This document shows, one piece after another, positions 18,258 through 25,037 of a stretch of 54,239 nucleotides of DNA. Made by a program: the position numbers and the translations under genes. Below the pieces are notes generated by a model, which was given only the letters and a program-made list of their open reading frames with translations, searched no databases and was not told where the DNA came from. Origin of the DNA: Bacteroidaceae bacterium (GTDB lineage: Bacteria > Bacteroidota > Bacteroidia > Bacteroidales > Bacteroidaceae); assembly GCA_024698925.1 (NCBI GenBank), contig JAILQO010000058.1, forward strand, positions 1 to 54,239, read 5' to 3'. Position 1 is the stretch's first letter. Every line of letters starts with the position of its first letter.

Positions 18258-19169
18258 ATGAAACCGACTCTATTTCTTCTGGCTGCAGGTATGGGCAGCC
18301 GTTACGGTGGCTTGAAGCAGCTTGATGCCCTTGGCCCCAATGGTGAGACAATCATGGACTACTCCATTTACGACGCTATTCAGGCCGGCTTCGGCAAGAT
18401 CGTATGGGTAATCCGTCGCGATTTCGAGGATCAGTTCCGCAATCAGATCCTGAAGAAGTACGAAGGCCACGTGCCCTGTGAGCTCTGCTTCCAGGCTCTG
18501 GACGACCTGCCCGCAGGCTTTACCGTTCCCGAAGGCCGCGTTAAGCCCTGGGGTACCAACCACGCTGTGCTGATGGGTAAGGATGTAATCAAGGAGCCTT
18601 TTTGCGTGATCAACTGCGACGACTTCTACAACCGCGATGCCTTCATGGCCATCGGCAAGTTCCTGTCTGAGCTCCCCGAGGGCAGCAAGGGCAAGTACGC
18701 TATGGTGGGCTTCCGCGTAGGCAACACGCTCTCCGAGAACGGCAGCGTAGCACGCGGCGTCTGCAGCACCGATGCCAACGGCAATCTGAAGGAAATCGTA
18801 GAACGCACGGAGATTGACACCATCGACGGCGAGATCTGCTACAAGGATGGCGACAAGTGGGTACCCGTAGGCGGCGCTAACGTCCCCGTCAGCATGAACA
18901 TGTGGGGCTTCACTCCCGACTACTTCCAGTACAGCGAGGAGTACTTCAAGGAGTTCCTGTCCAACCCGAAGAACATGACCAACCTCAAGGCCGAGTTCTT
19001 CATCCCGCTGATGATGGACAAGCTCATCAACGACGGCACCGCTACGTGCAAGGTTCTGGACACCACGTCCAAGTGGTTCGGCGTTACCTACGCTGCTGAC
19101 CGTCCAGGCACCGTGGAGCGCATCCAGAAGCTCGTTGACGAGGGCGTTTATCCCTCACCTCTGTTCTAA
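18258..19169 (+). CDS. sugar-phosphate nucleotidyltransferase
   Basis: The 303-residue cytoplasmic protein starts with the NTP-transferase signature (LFLLAAGMGSRYGGLKQL). It has the metal-binding aspartates in FCVINCDDFYNRDAF and a substrate-side stretch VPVGGANVPVSMNMWGF. This is the GlmU/RmlA-type fold that joins a sugar 1-phosphate to a nucleotide. In Bacteroidales, close relatives often sit beside an aminoglycoside-phosphotransferase-like sugar kinase, but here the gene stands alone between two terminators, under its own TACCTTTG promoter. The sugar and the nucleotide cannot be told from the sequence. Its isolation suggests a general role in sugar activation. Confidence 0.85.
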   Translation: MKPTLFLLAAGMGSRYGGLKQLDALGPNGETIMDYSIYDAIQAGFGKIVWVIRRDFEDQFRNQILKKYEGHVPCELCFQALDDLPAGFTVPEGRVKPWGTNHAVLMGKDVIKEPFCVINCDDFYNRDAFMAIGKFLSELPEGSKGKYAMVGFRVGNTLSENGSVARGVCSTDANGNLKEIVERTEIDTIDGEICYKDGDKWVPVGGANVPVSMNMWGFTPDYFQYSEEYFKEFLSNPKNMTNLKAEFFIPLMMDKLINDGTATCKVLDTTSKWFGVTYAADRPGTVERIQKLVDEGVYPSPLF

Positions 19170-19211
19170 GCATTTGTGCGTCATCGTACGCATATATATT
19201 ATTAAAGGTAT

Positions 19212-19258
19212 AAGGAGGCAGGCTACGGAAGTGAACCCGCCTTCTTCCTTTTTCCTTT
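19212..19258 (+). terminator. hairpin after the nucleotidyltransferase
   Basis: aaggaggcagg (19212-19222) pairs with cccgccttctt (19236-19246) with one G-U and one mismatch, followed by a T-rich run. Confidence 0.6.
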
Positions 19259-19295
19259 TATTATATACTTGCATTACAAAATAACGACAGGAAAA

Positions 19296-20477
19296 ATGAA
19301 AAAGAACTTATCAGGCATCTATCTGCTTGCGGCGCTCTTTATCGCCGGCTTTACCCTAAGCGCTTGTGGCGGCGACGACGAGGATGGACAGCAGCCTCAG
19401 AAGACAACCGAAGCCTCATCTGGCACAAACTCCGGAAACGGAAACGGCAATGGTGCTGGCGAGGGCACAGATTCGGGCGAGGGCGACGAGGCTGGCACTT
19501 ACACGCCTCATGATTTGGAGATTATTGAGCAGAACTTCCCCGACGAGGAGTTCCGCAAGTACTTGCTCGCTCAATCCTATGGCTCGGATGGCATGATTAC
19601 GGTGGAAGAGCAGGCAGGCATCACAGCCATCCGCGTTGAAACGTATAAGCTCAAGAGCCTGAAAGGCATCGAATACTTCACGGCGCTGACCTCACTGCGA
19701 TGTGCGAACTGTAGCCTGACCGAGTTGAATGTAACCCGACACACGGCGTTGACAGAGCTCTATTGCAACGGCAACTACCTGAGAGCGCTCGATTTGTCAC
19801 ACAATACGGCGCTGACGGCCCTATACTGTCAATCAAACACATCCCTTTCGGCATTGGACGTCACCAAGAACACGCTACTGACTATTCTCTATTGCGACAA
19901 CACGCTACTGACAGAACTGGACGTGGCTAATAACACGGCGCTGACAGAGCTGAGCTGCAGCCGGAACCAGCTGACTAGTCTGGACGTCACGGGCTTGACA
20001 CAACTGACAAAACTGCAATGCGGAGACAACAAACTGACCGCATTGGACGTGACCAAAAACACGGCGCTGACAGAGTTGCGCTGCAGCCGCAATCAGCTGA
20101 CGGAATTGGATGTCTCGAAATGTTCCAAACTGGAATTGCTCATGTGCGGGACCAATCAGTTGACGGCATTGGACGTGTCCGGGAATACGGCGCTCTCACA
20201 GCTGGATTGTGAAAACAACCAGCTGGCATCTCTCAAAGTGAACAGCAAGGTCGGCTACTTGAACTGCCCCAAGAACCGGCTCAAAGGCGCGGCCATGGAC
20301 GAACTTCTGGCAGGTCTGCAGACGCGCCGCACCGCACAATCTTGGAATATCATCTACAATGGCAACGAGGAAAACGAGATGACCACCGCGCAAGTGGCCG
20401 CCGCGACAGCAAAGGGGTGGATTCCATGTTACTGGAACGGCAGCACATGGCAGCGCTACGAAGGCTGTGATCAATAA
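19296..20477 (+). CDS. surface lipoprotein with leucine-rich repeats
   Basis: The ATG at 19296 (393 aa) gives a lipoprotein signal, MKKNLSGIYLLAALFIAGFT followed by lipobox LSAC; the earlier in-frame start at 19269 would only add nine polar residues. The residues after the cysteine, GGDDEDG, form the acidic stretch linked in Bacteroidota to export to the outer face of the outer membrane. A Gly/Ser/Asn linker follows, then a cap with an EF-hand-like loop (YGSDGMITVEE). Next come about ten repeats of ~21 residues of the type LTELDVSKNTALTELYCNGN. The family is widespread in gut Bacteroidota and is thought to bind proteins or sugars. Repetition at the DNA level may cause repeat-number variation. 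The gene has its own terminator. Confidence 0.85.
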   Translation: MKKNLSGIYLLAALFIAGFTLSACGGDDEDGQQPQKTTEASSGTNSGNGNGNGAGEGTDSGEGDEAGTYTPHDLEIIEQNFPDEEFRKYLLAQSYGSDGMITVEEQAGITAIRVETYKLKSLKGIEYFTALTSLRCANCSLTELNVTRHTALTELYCNGNYLRALDLSHNTALTALYCQSNTSLSALDVTKNTLLTILYCDNTLLTELDVANNTALTELSCSRNQLTSLDVTGLTQLTKLQCGDNKLTALDVTKNTALTELRCSRNQLTELDVSKCSKLELLMCGTNQLTALDVSGNTALSQLDCENNQLASLKVNSKVGYLNCPKNRLKGAAMDELLAGLQTRRTAQSWNIIYNGNEENEMTTAQVAAATAKGWIPCYWNGSTWQRYEGCDQ

Positions 20478-20520
20478 TTTTTATAGATATATGCTAATAT
20501 AATAAAAGGTAAAATACACG

Positions 20521-20565
20521 AGCGGATAGACCGACGGACTGGCGGGCTATCCGCTTACTGTTTCT
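20521..20565 (+). terminator. hairpin after the LRR lipoprotein
   Basis: A 9-bp stem agcggatag / ctatccgct (20521-20529, 20547-20555) with inner ccg/cgg pairing, followed by a T-containing run. Confidence 0.65.
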
Positions 20566-20587
20566 CTAAAAAATTAGCATCAGGGGT

Positions 20588-20612
20588 TAACTTTTTCTGC
20601 GTCTGAAGGGTA
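20588..20612 (+). promoter_or_regulatory. candidate ECF-type leader/promoter motif
   Basis: The stretch ttaactttttctgcgtctga directly before the sigma gene carries an AAC block and a CGTCT block, as in many ECF-type promoters, but with shorter spacing than usual. Autoregulation by the encoded sigma factor is inferred; no TAnnTTTG box is seen here. Confidence 0.35.
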
Positions 20613-20631
20613 TTACAGTAAAAAAGACGTG

Positions 20632-21117
20632 ATGAAACAAGAGATTATCCAACAGCTGTTCCGACAGCACTACGACAAGATGCAGCGAGTGGCGCGCTCG
20701 CTGCTGTACGACGAACAGGAGAGCGAGGATGTGGTCAGCGACATCTTCGAGAGCCTGCTTCAAGGCAAGATTGCGCTGATTCCCGGCGCGGAGGAACGCT
20801 ACCTGCTGACGAGCGTCCGCAACCGATGCCTGAAGCGCCTGCGCCATGAAGCCATTGCTAGGGCCACGGCTGAGAAGCATGAATCCGCCGCGCTGGACGA
20901 CTCCGCCGCGGACGACGAACGCCTGACGGACATCGTGGAGTTCGTGGTCGGTCACCTCTCGCCGCAGGAGCAGCGCATCTTCAACCTCCGCTTCACCGAC
21001 GGGTGCAGCTACGAGGACATCGCCACCGCCGAGGGCATCAGCCGCGTGGCCGTGTGGAAACATCTCTCGCACATCATCACGGAAATCAAACGACAATTTA
21101 ATCCCACAAGCTTATGA
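20632..21117 (+). CDS. ECF-type RNA polymerase sigma factor
   Basis: A 161-residue product. Region 2 spans roughly residues 5-70 (LFRQHYDKMQRVARSLLYDE, EDVVSDIFESLL, YLLTSVRNRCLKRLRH) and region 4 roughly residues 105-155 (LSPQEQRIFNLRFTDGCSYE, then a helix-turn-helix IATAEGISRVAVWKHLSHI). Such factors redirect RNA polymerase, in Bacteroidota often to surface-nutrient or stress genes. A GTG at 20629 directly precedes the ATG at 20632; the ATG is chosen. The stop overlaps the ATG of the next gene, a membrane protein that is the likely anti-sigma factor, so the two are translationally coupled. The region-2 sequence does not show which signal is sensed. Confidence 0.88.
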   Translation: MKQEIIQQLFRQHYDKMQRVARSLLYDEQESEDVVSDIFESLLQGKIALIPGAEERYLLTSVRNRCLKRLRHEAIARATAEKHESAALDDSAADDERLTDIVEFVVGHLSPQEQRIFNLRFTDGCSYEDIATAEGISRVAVWKHLSHIITEIKRQFNPTSL

Positions 21118-22112
21118 CACCCTTAGACAAAAAACCGTTGTTCCACGATATGCAGGAACACCCCGAGAACTATACCGACGAGCAGTTGGAGGCCATGATG
21201 GCCGACATTGACCGCAAGCCCGATGCCGAGGCCGCGTGGCAGCGGTTGGAGGAAAAGATGATGAATGACGAATTACAAATGACAAATGACGAATACAATT
21301 CACCAGCATCTCATGAAAGTAACTCTTATTCATCATTCGTCATTCGTCACTCGTCATTCCAAAAGATTGCCGCCTCGTTCATCGCCGTCCTACTCATTAC
21401 TGGCGTGGCCTTCGCCGCCATTCGTTTGCTTGCACCCGTGAAAATGACGGAAGAAGTTCCAGTACCCAAGGAACCGGAACATCAGATGCTCATGGCCTTC
21501 TTCATGCCCGACGATGCAAGCGAGTGGCACAAGAAGCATTTCGGTGATGCCATCTGGGTGTGGTGGGGACGAGGCACATGGGTGCAGAATGGCGATGACT
21601 CCTTTATCGAAGAGCACCCCATCTGCAAGGCGGGCTATGCATATCAAGTGAAACATTCCATCGTGAAGCTCAACGGCAAGGTACTTGACATCCGCCACCT
21701 GCCCAACCTCCCAGCTTCGGCGATGCGAAAGGTGGAAATCCGCTACGAAGATGGACGGCAAATCGTCAACCTCATCACAACACCCGTTCAGATACCCGCA
21801 GGAATAAAAGGCAACATCAATCCCGAACTGACCATTCTGCTCACAGGCGTTCCGCCGAAGGAGAACCAGATCAAGTCGTCCATCTACATAAAACATGGCA
21901 TGCACGACAGCTTCGACTGGAAGCAATACCAATACACCTCTTGGACAAGCAAAGTCGAGAACATCTGCAACTATCTGGAAGAAGTGGCCATCCGCAAGGA
22001 CCACCACGTCCGCGTCAACGTCTGCCGCGGCGTCTCGCAGAAGCACATCGACCGTATCAAGCAGCTGATACAAGAGAACGGCGTGACGAATTACGAGCTG
22101 GTAAGACAATAG
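21114..22112 (+). CDS. anti-sigma factor-like single-pass membrane protein with an in-frame palindromic insert
   Basis: The ATG overlaps the sigma factor stop (ATGA). The first ~50 residues are cytoplasmic (YTDEQLEAMMADIDRKPDAE AAWQRL) and could bind the sigma factor. A transmembrane helix lies at ~86-108 (IAASFIAVLLITGVAFAAIR), and a ~220-residue periplasmic domain follows. The periplasmic stretch VKLNGKVLDIRHLPNLPASA resembles the plug-like motif of Bacteroidota anti-sigma/transducer proteins; this is weak. Between the two parts (21263-21359) an imperfect inverted repeat of intergenic type has been read through in frame, giving the low-complexity NDELQMTNDEY...SSFVIRHSSF. The frame survives, so the gene is probably functional. 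Confidence 0.75.
   Translation: MTPLDKKPLFHDMQEHPENYTDEQLEAMMADIDRKPDAEAAWQRLEEKMMNDELQMTNDEYNSPASHESNSYSSFVIRHSSFQKIAASFIAVLLITGVAFAAIRLLAPVKMTEEVPVPKEPEHQMLMAFFMPDDASEWHKKHFGDAIWVWWGRGTWVQNGDDSFIEEHPICKAGYAYQVKHSIVKLNGKVLDIRHLPNLPASAMRKVEIRYEDGRQIVNLITTPVQIPAGIKGNINPELTILLTGVPPKENQIKSSIYIKHGMHDSFDWKQYQYTSWTSKVENICNYLEEVAIRKDHHVRVNVCRGVSQKHIDRIKQLIQENGVTNYELVRQ
21263..21359. repeat. palindromic repeat inserted in frame in the anti-sigma gene
   Basis: Left arm 21263-21295 and right arm 21327-21359 are inverse copies matching at 28 of 33 positions, built of AATGACGA units. The type is an intergenic palindrome of Bacteroidota genomes, here inside a coding region without breaking the frame. Confidence 0.75.
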
Positions 22113-22143
22113 ACCACAATTAATGACATAAAACCACCTAAAA

Positions 22144-22689
22144 ATGAAAAGTAAGCCCATTTCTAACCGCTGGCTAATCGCTAAATTAGCCCTCATGCTA
22201 GTAATGACGGCACTGGCTCTCGTGACCTTCGCCAAACCAGAGACTAAAACTGTCTCCACCCCGTCTGCAGAGAAACCCGTTATGCCACTGGAAGACGCAA
22301 CGCTGGAGGAGGATTCCATCTACGACCACATAGATGTCCCTGCACATCCCAACAAGGTCGGCGACGAGGCATGGTGGATAGAATGGGTTGCCCAGCACAC
22401 CATTACGCCCGAAGAGGCTGTGAACAGCGAGAGCCTGAATGGAGCCTTCATCTCGTTAATCGTAGAGAAAGACGGTTCGCTGGGGCCATTCACTATCCTA
22501 CGCTCGGCTGACAATGCCCTCGCAGACCAGATTCTTCGCGCCATGCCGCCATTGCCTGGTTCCAAACCCGGCAACTGGGTTCCCGCTATGCTTAATGGTA
22601 AGTTCGTCCGCTCCCGCCTCATCCTTCACATCCCTAGCCTCGGCAACATACCCAAACCCAACAAGATCAAAGTAAAAAGTAAACGCTGA
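22144..22689 (+). CDS. membrane-anchored protein with TonB-C-like domain
   Basis: The 181-residue product has an N-terminal hydrophobic segment (about 13-30, LIAKLALMLVMTALALVTF), a charged/Pro-rich linker, and a C-terminal ~75-residue region with the TonB C-terminal pattern: NGAFISLIVEKDGSLGPFTI, ILRAMPPLPGSKPGNWVPAM and VRSRLILHIP. TonB-C domains contact outer-membrane receptors. In Bacteroidales similar short proteins often accompany ECF sigma/anti-sigma pairs. It starts 31 bp after the anti-sigma gene and is the last gene of that operon. Whether it energises a receptor or passes a signal to the anti-sigma protein is open. Confidence 0.75.
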   Translation: MKSKPISNRWLIAKLALMLVMTALALVTFAKPETKTVSTPSAEKPVMPLEDATLEEDSIYDHIDVPAHPNKVGDEAWWIEWVAQHTITPEEAVNSESLNGAFISLIVEKDGSLGPFTILRSADNALADQILRAMPPLPGSKPGNWVPAMLNGKFVRSRLILHIPSLGNIPKPNKIKVKSKR

Positions 22690-22732
22690 CGCCAATTGGC
22701 GATTACCTACACAAGGTAAATATTCTTCAACC

Positions 22733-22764
22733 ATCCCTGCTACGTCGTGAGATGCAGCAGGGAT
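22733..22764 (+). terminator. hairpin ending the sigma operon
   Basis: A 9-bp stem atccctgct / agcagggat (22733-22741, 22756-22764) with a 14-nt loop. There is no T-run directly after it, so termination strength is uncertain. Confidence 0.5.
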
Positions 22765-22837
22765 AACTCATATAGATTATATTTCCTCTTTAAAAACACT
22801 TTTTATATCAATCAGACGTAAAAAGCCATTTTATATA

Positions 22838-22845
22838 TACCTTTG
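22838..22845 (+). promoter_or_regulatory. -7 box in the structured spacer, first
   Basis: TACCTTTG with no obvious gene directly downstream. A short hairpin gcag...ctgc lies at about 22875-22890, so a small RNA is possible. Confidence 0.45.
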
Positions 22846-22964
22846 CAACTCAATCGGCGCACTTTCCCTGTAAATGCAGCAAAAAAACTGCTAAAAAAGC
22901 AAAAAAGTAGTGGATTTTGAGCGATTTTGGCAAGCAAAGGGCAGCGGAATAAGATATTATTTAC

Positions 22965-22972
22965 TACATTTG
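22965..22972 (+). promoter_or_regulatory. -7 box in the structured spacer, second
   Basis: TACATTTG followed by gcgc, about 45 bp upstream of the nested inverted repeat. It could drive that element or the HU-like gene with a ~480-nt leader. Confidence 0.5.
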
Positions 22973-23017
22973 CGCTCAGAAAAAATACTTTTTGGAGAAG
23001 AGCCAACAGTTCATCGC

Positions 23018-23144
23018 TATTCCATCAAAATTCCACATCTACCATTAGCGTGATAAACGAAGGCTGCCGCTCACACCATAAGAGGCGTGGGCATTGGCGG
23101 TATTCGGCAATATCACGCTAGGGAGTGGAATCCCCGATGGAATA
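23018..23144. other. nested inverted-repeat element (structured RNA or mobile palindrome)
   Basis: Ordered pairings: tattccatc/gatggaata (23018-23026, 23136-23144), attccac/gtggaat (23030-23036, 23125-23131), tagcgtgata/tatcacgcta (23046-23055, 23111-23120), tgccg/cggca (23065-23069, 23105-23109), and an inner imperfect gctcacacc/ggcgtgggc hairpin (about 23069-23092). I see no second copy in the window. Confidence 0.55.
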
Positions 23145-23212
23145 TTGTTGTATATCAAAAGTGCTTCACGCCTCTTTTCCAGAAAAAACAGTACTTTGTC
23201 TGCGTAGGACGC

Positions 23213-23269
23213 ACAAAGTCTTTTGGAATGGTGAGCATCATGGGCGGCAAGAAAGTTTTGGTAAAATAA
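23213..23269 (+). pseudogene. possible relic of a surface-protein C-terminus
   Basis: The last codons of a short reading frame spell TKSFGMVSIMGGKKVLVK before a stop. This resembles the sorting-like tail of Prevotella secreted proteins (compare the KGINI... tail of the protein ending at 4700). Nothing upstream in frame looks like a protein. It could be chance. Confidence 0.25.
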
Positions 23270-23336
23270 CGTAAAACGACGATGATGATGCAGGAGGATA
23301 CACCGCCAGACATTGTACGAATAAGGAGGCCATAAC

Positions 23337-23425
23337 CTTTCTTAGTAAGAAAGCTACTGCCTTCATTAGTAAGAAAGCCACGACCTTTCTTAATAGGAAA
23401 GCTGCTACCTTTCTTAGTAATCAAG
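23337..23425. repeat. 24-bp tandem repeat, about 3.7 copies
   Basis: The units start at 23337, 23361, 23385 and 23409. The first contains the perfect palindrome ctttcttagtaagaaag. Read on the minus strand from an ATG at 23433 it would encode a 92-residue ORF (23155-23433) beginning with 8-residue repeats (FLTKKGYG, FPIKKGRG); whether that is translated is unknown. Confidence 0.6.
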
Positions 23426-23463
23426 TTTTTCATCTATTTTAACAAATTTAAAACCAACGCTTT

Positions 23464-24114
23464 ATGAAATATTCAGTATTTTTGAACCTTGGCAATGAAT
23501 ACATCGGTGCCAACGAGAAGACGATAACGGTAAACGAGGTCGTTGAGACCGCAGACGAGCAGGCTTTGGCCCGCGAAATCGCCCACGAGAACCCGCTCAT
23601 TCCCGAACAGGTAGCTGCGGCCGTACTGCAGAACTTCTGCAAGGCAGCCGCCAACCTGATGTCCATGGGCTTCGCCATCCAGCTCAAGAACGGTAAGGAT
23701 GTGGCCATGCGCATCTATCCCGACATCCACGTTAAGGGCGGCAATATCAACCTGACCCGCGCCAAGGAGCTCGACCCGTCGGTGACGGAGCTGACGCTGG
23801 AGAACGCCGGCGAACTGGTCTCAAAGGCGGGCGTCACGGTCCGCGCCAAGGCTGAGTGCGAACAGAAATTCACAGACCTCCTGCTCTCCATAGGTGCCAG
23901 CGTTCAGCGTAAGGACGTCGTCGAGAAGGCGAAAGTCGCTCGCGCGAATGGCGAAGGGAGCAGCGAGACGCCTAGCGGCGGTTCCGAGACGGGCGGCGGC
24001 ACGAACCAAGGTGGCGGCTCACAAGGCGGCGGAACGGGAACGATTGACACCGGAGGCGGCGGAACGGGCGGCAACGGTGGAAGCACCGACCCGGACGACG
24101 GGGATGAAGGATAA
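23464..24114 (+). CDS. HU-like DNA-binding protein with glycine-rich tail
   Basis: The 216-residue product has the layout of the Bacteroidales HU-like family. About 125 residues form a divergent HU-type DNA-binding domain (start MKYSVFLNLGNEYIGANEKT, then AAVLQNFCKAAANLMSMGFA and VRAKAECEQKFTDLLLSIGA). A low-complexity Gly/Ser/Thr-rich tail of about 55 residues follows, ending in acidic STDPDDGDEG. The family is presumed to act on nucleoid structure; the tail is likely disordered. The leader upstream is long and repeat-rich (see the 22.7-23.46 kb entries). A very strong bidirectional terminator follows. The family call is good; the specific role is unknown. Confidence 0.8.
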   Translation: MKYSVFLNLGNEYIGANEKTITVNEVVETADEQALAREIAHENPLIPEQVAAAVLQNFCKAAANLMSMGFAIQLKNGKDVAMRIYPDIHVKGGNINLTRAKELDPSVTELTLENAGELVSKAGVTVRAKAECEQKFTDLLLSIGASVQRKDVVEKAKVARANGEGSSETPSGGSETGGGTNQGGGSQGGGTGTIDTGGGGTGGNGGSTDPDDGDEG

Positions 24115-24158
24115 AAAGAGAAAGGGGCTGTGCCGGTCGGCACAGCCCCTTTCTCTTT
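24115..24158. terminator. strong bidirectional terminator between the HU-like gene and rsmA
   Basis: A ~19-bp perfect stem (about 24115-24134 with 24139-24158) with loop ggtc, containing the same ggctgtgccg core as the terminator at 4730. Its right foot touches the rsmA stop codon (24158-24160). Confidence 0.88.
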
Positions 24159-24967
24159 TACAGTTGACTAATGCTATTTGTAAGTGCTATGAACTGCTCC
24201 ACGGAAAGCTGTTCGGGGCGGAGGTCGAAGAGGGGATCGGCAAGGAACGTTTGCATCTTGTTGCCTACGCCCTCACGCTCCAGCGCCAGCTCGGCGAGGA
24301 GCGGACGGAGGTTGTTGCGCAGGGTCTTGCGGCGCTGGTTGAAGGTGGTCTTCACGACACGCTTGAACAGGGCTTCGTCACAGCCAAGGGACTGCGTCGC
24401 GTTACGCGTCAGGCGGATGACGGCCGAGCGGACCTTGGGGGGCGGGTTGAACACGTGGGGCTCAACGGTGAACAGGTACGTGGGTTCGTACCACGCCTGA
24501 ATGAGCACGGAGAGGATGCCGTAGGCCTTCGTGCCGGGGCGGGCACAGATACGGTCGGCCACTTCCTTCTGGATCATGCCGGTGCAGCAGGGTATCAGTT
24601 CCTTGTTGTCCAGCATCTTAAAGAAGATCTGGCTGGAGATATTATAGGGATAGTTGCCGGTGAGCACGAAGGGCTGCCCGCCGAAGATGCGGTCCAGGTG
24701 CATCTTCAGGAAATCGTCCTCGATGATATCGTCCTCCAGCTGCGGCCACGTGCGGCGCAGGTAGGCCACGGACTCGAAGTCCAGCTCCACGACTTTCAGC
24801 GGACGGGGCTTGCGCATCAGGTACTGCGTCATCACTCCCATGCCGGGTCCTACCTCCAGCACGGGCAGGTCCGGACAGGCATCAACGGTGTCCGCAATAC
24901 GTTGGGCGATGTCTAAATCCGTTAAGAAGTGTTGTCCGAGGAACTTTTTTGGCTTGACAGTGCGCAT
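24158..24967 (-). CDS. rsmA: 16S rRNA (adenine(1518)-N6/adenine(1519)-N6)-dimethyltransferase
   Basis: RsmA (KsgA) dimethylates two adjacent adenines near the 3' end of 16S rRNA during small-subunit assembly, using S-adenosylmethionine. The 269-residue product begins MRTVKPKKFLGQHFLTD, the usual family start, with the SAM-binding motif VLEVGPGMGVMTQYL, the catalytic motif GNYPYNIS (NLPY-like, with Tyr as is common in Bacteroidota), and C-terminal FNQRRKTLRNNL. The frame is open upstream to 25282, but ATG 24967 fits the family and lies just downstream of a TACCTTTG box. The promoter overlaps that of the divergent neighbour. Confidence 0.95.
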   Translation of the reverse strand: MRTVKPKKFLGQHFLTDLDIAQRIADTVDACPDLPVLEVGPGMGVMTQYLMRKPRPLKVVELDFESVAYLRRTWPQLEDDIIEDDFLKMHLDRIFGGQPFVLTGNYPYNISSQIFFKMLDNKELIPCCTGMIQKEVADRICARPGTKAYGILSVLIQAWYEPTYLFTVEPHVFNPPPKVRSAVIRLTRNATQSLGCDEALFKRVVKTTFNQRRKTLRNNLRPLLAELALEREGVGNKMQTFLADPLFDLRPEQLSVEQFIALTNSISQL

Positions 24968-24985
24968 AGGCAAGGAATTTATTTG

Positions 24986-24993
24986 TAACTTTG
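24986..24993 (+). promoter_or_regulatory. -7 box for the YbhN-like gene
   Basis: TAACTTTG, facing the rsmA box and separated from it by only 5 bp. Confidence 0.6.
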
Positions 24994-24998
24994 CGCTG

Positions 24999-25006
24999 CA
25001 AAGGTA
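24999..25006 (-). promoter_or_regulatory. -7 box for rsmA
   Basis: TACCTTTG on the minus strand, 31 bp upstream of the rsmA ATG. Confidence 0.65.
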
Positions 25007-25037
25007 AGGATTTTCTAAAGAATCGCCTCTCGAAAGC

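Larger units (their letters stand above)
22765..23463. other. ~700-bp non-genic stretch with promoters, structure and repeats
   Basis: No convincing gene is seen here. The stretch holds two -7 boxes (22838, 22965), a nested inverted-repeat structure (23018-23144), a hairpin at about 23192-23220 (ctttgtctgcgt / acgcacaaag), a possible relic of a surface-protein C-terminus (to 23269), and a 24-bp tandem repeat (23337-23425). The HU-like gene begins at 23464. Confidence 0.6.

Noticed and set aside
20629..20634. GTG start for the sigma factor
   Set aside because: The GTG is immediately followed by an ATG; the two cannot be separated by sequence and the ATG is the usual choice.
23337..23425. CRISPR-like array
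   Set aside because: The repeats are directly tandem with no unique spacers and only 24 bp long.
23894..24916. 340-residue plus-strand ORF
   Set aside because: It runs antisense to rsmA and the end of the HU-like gene; its sequence is a mirror of those codons and has no family signature.
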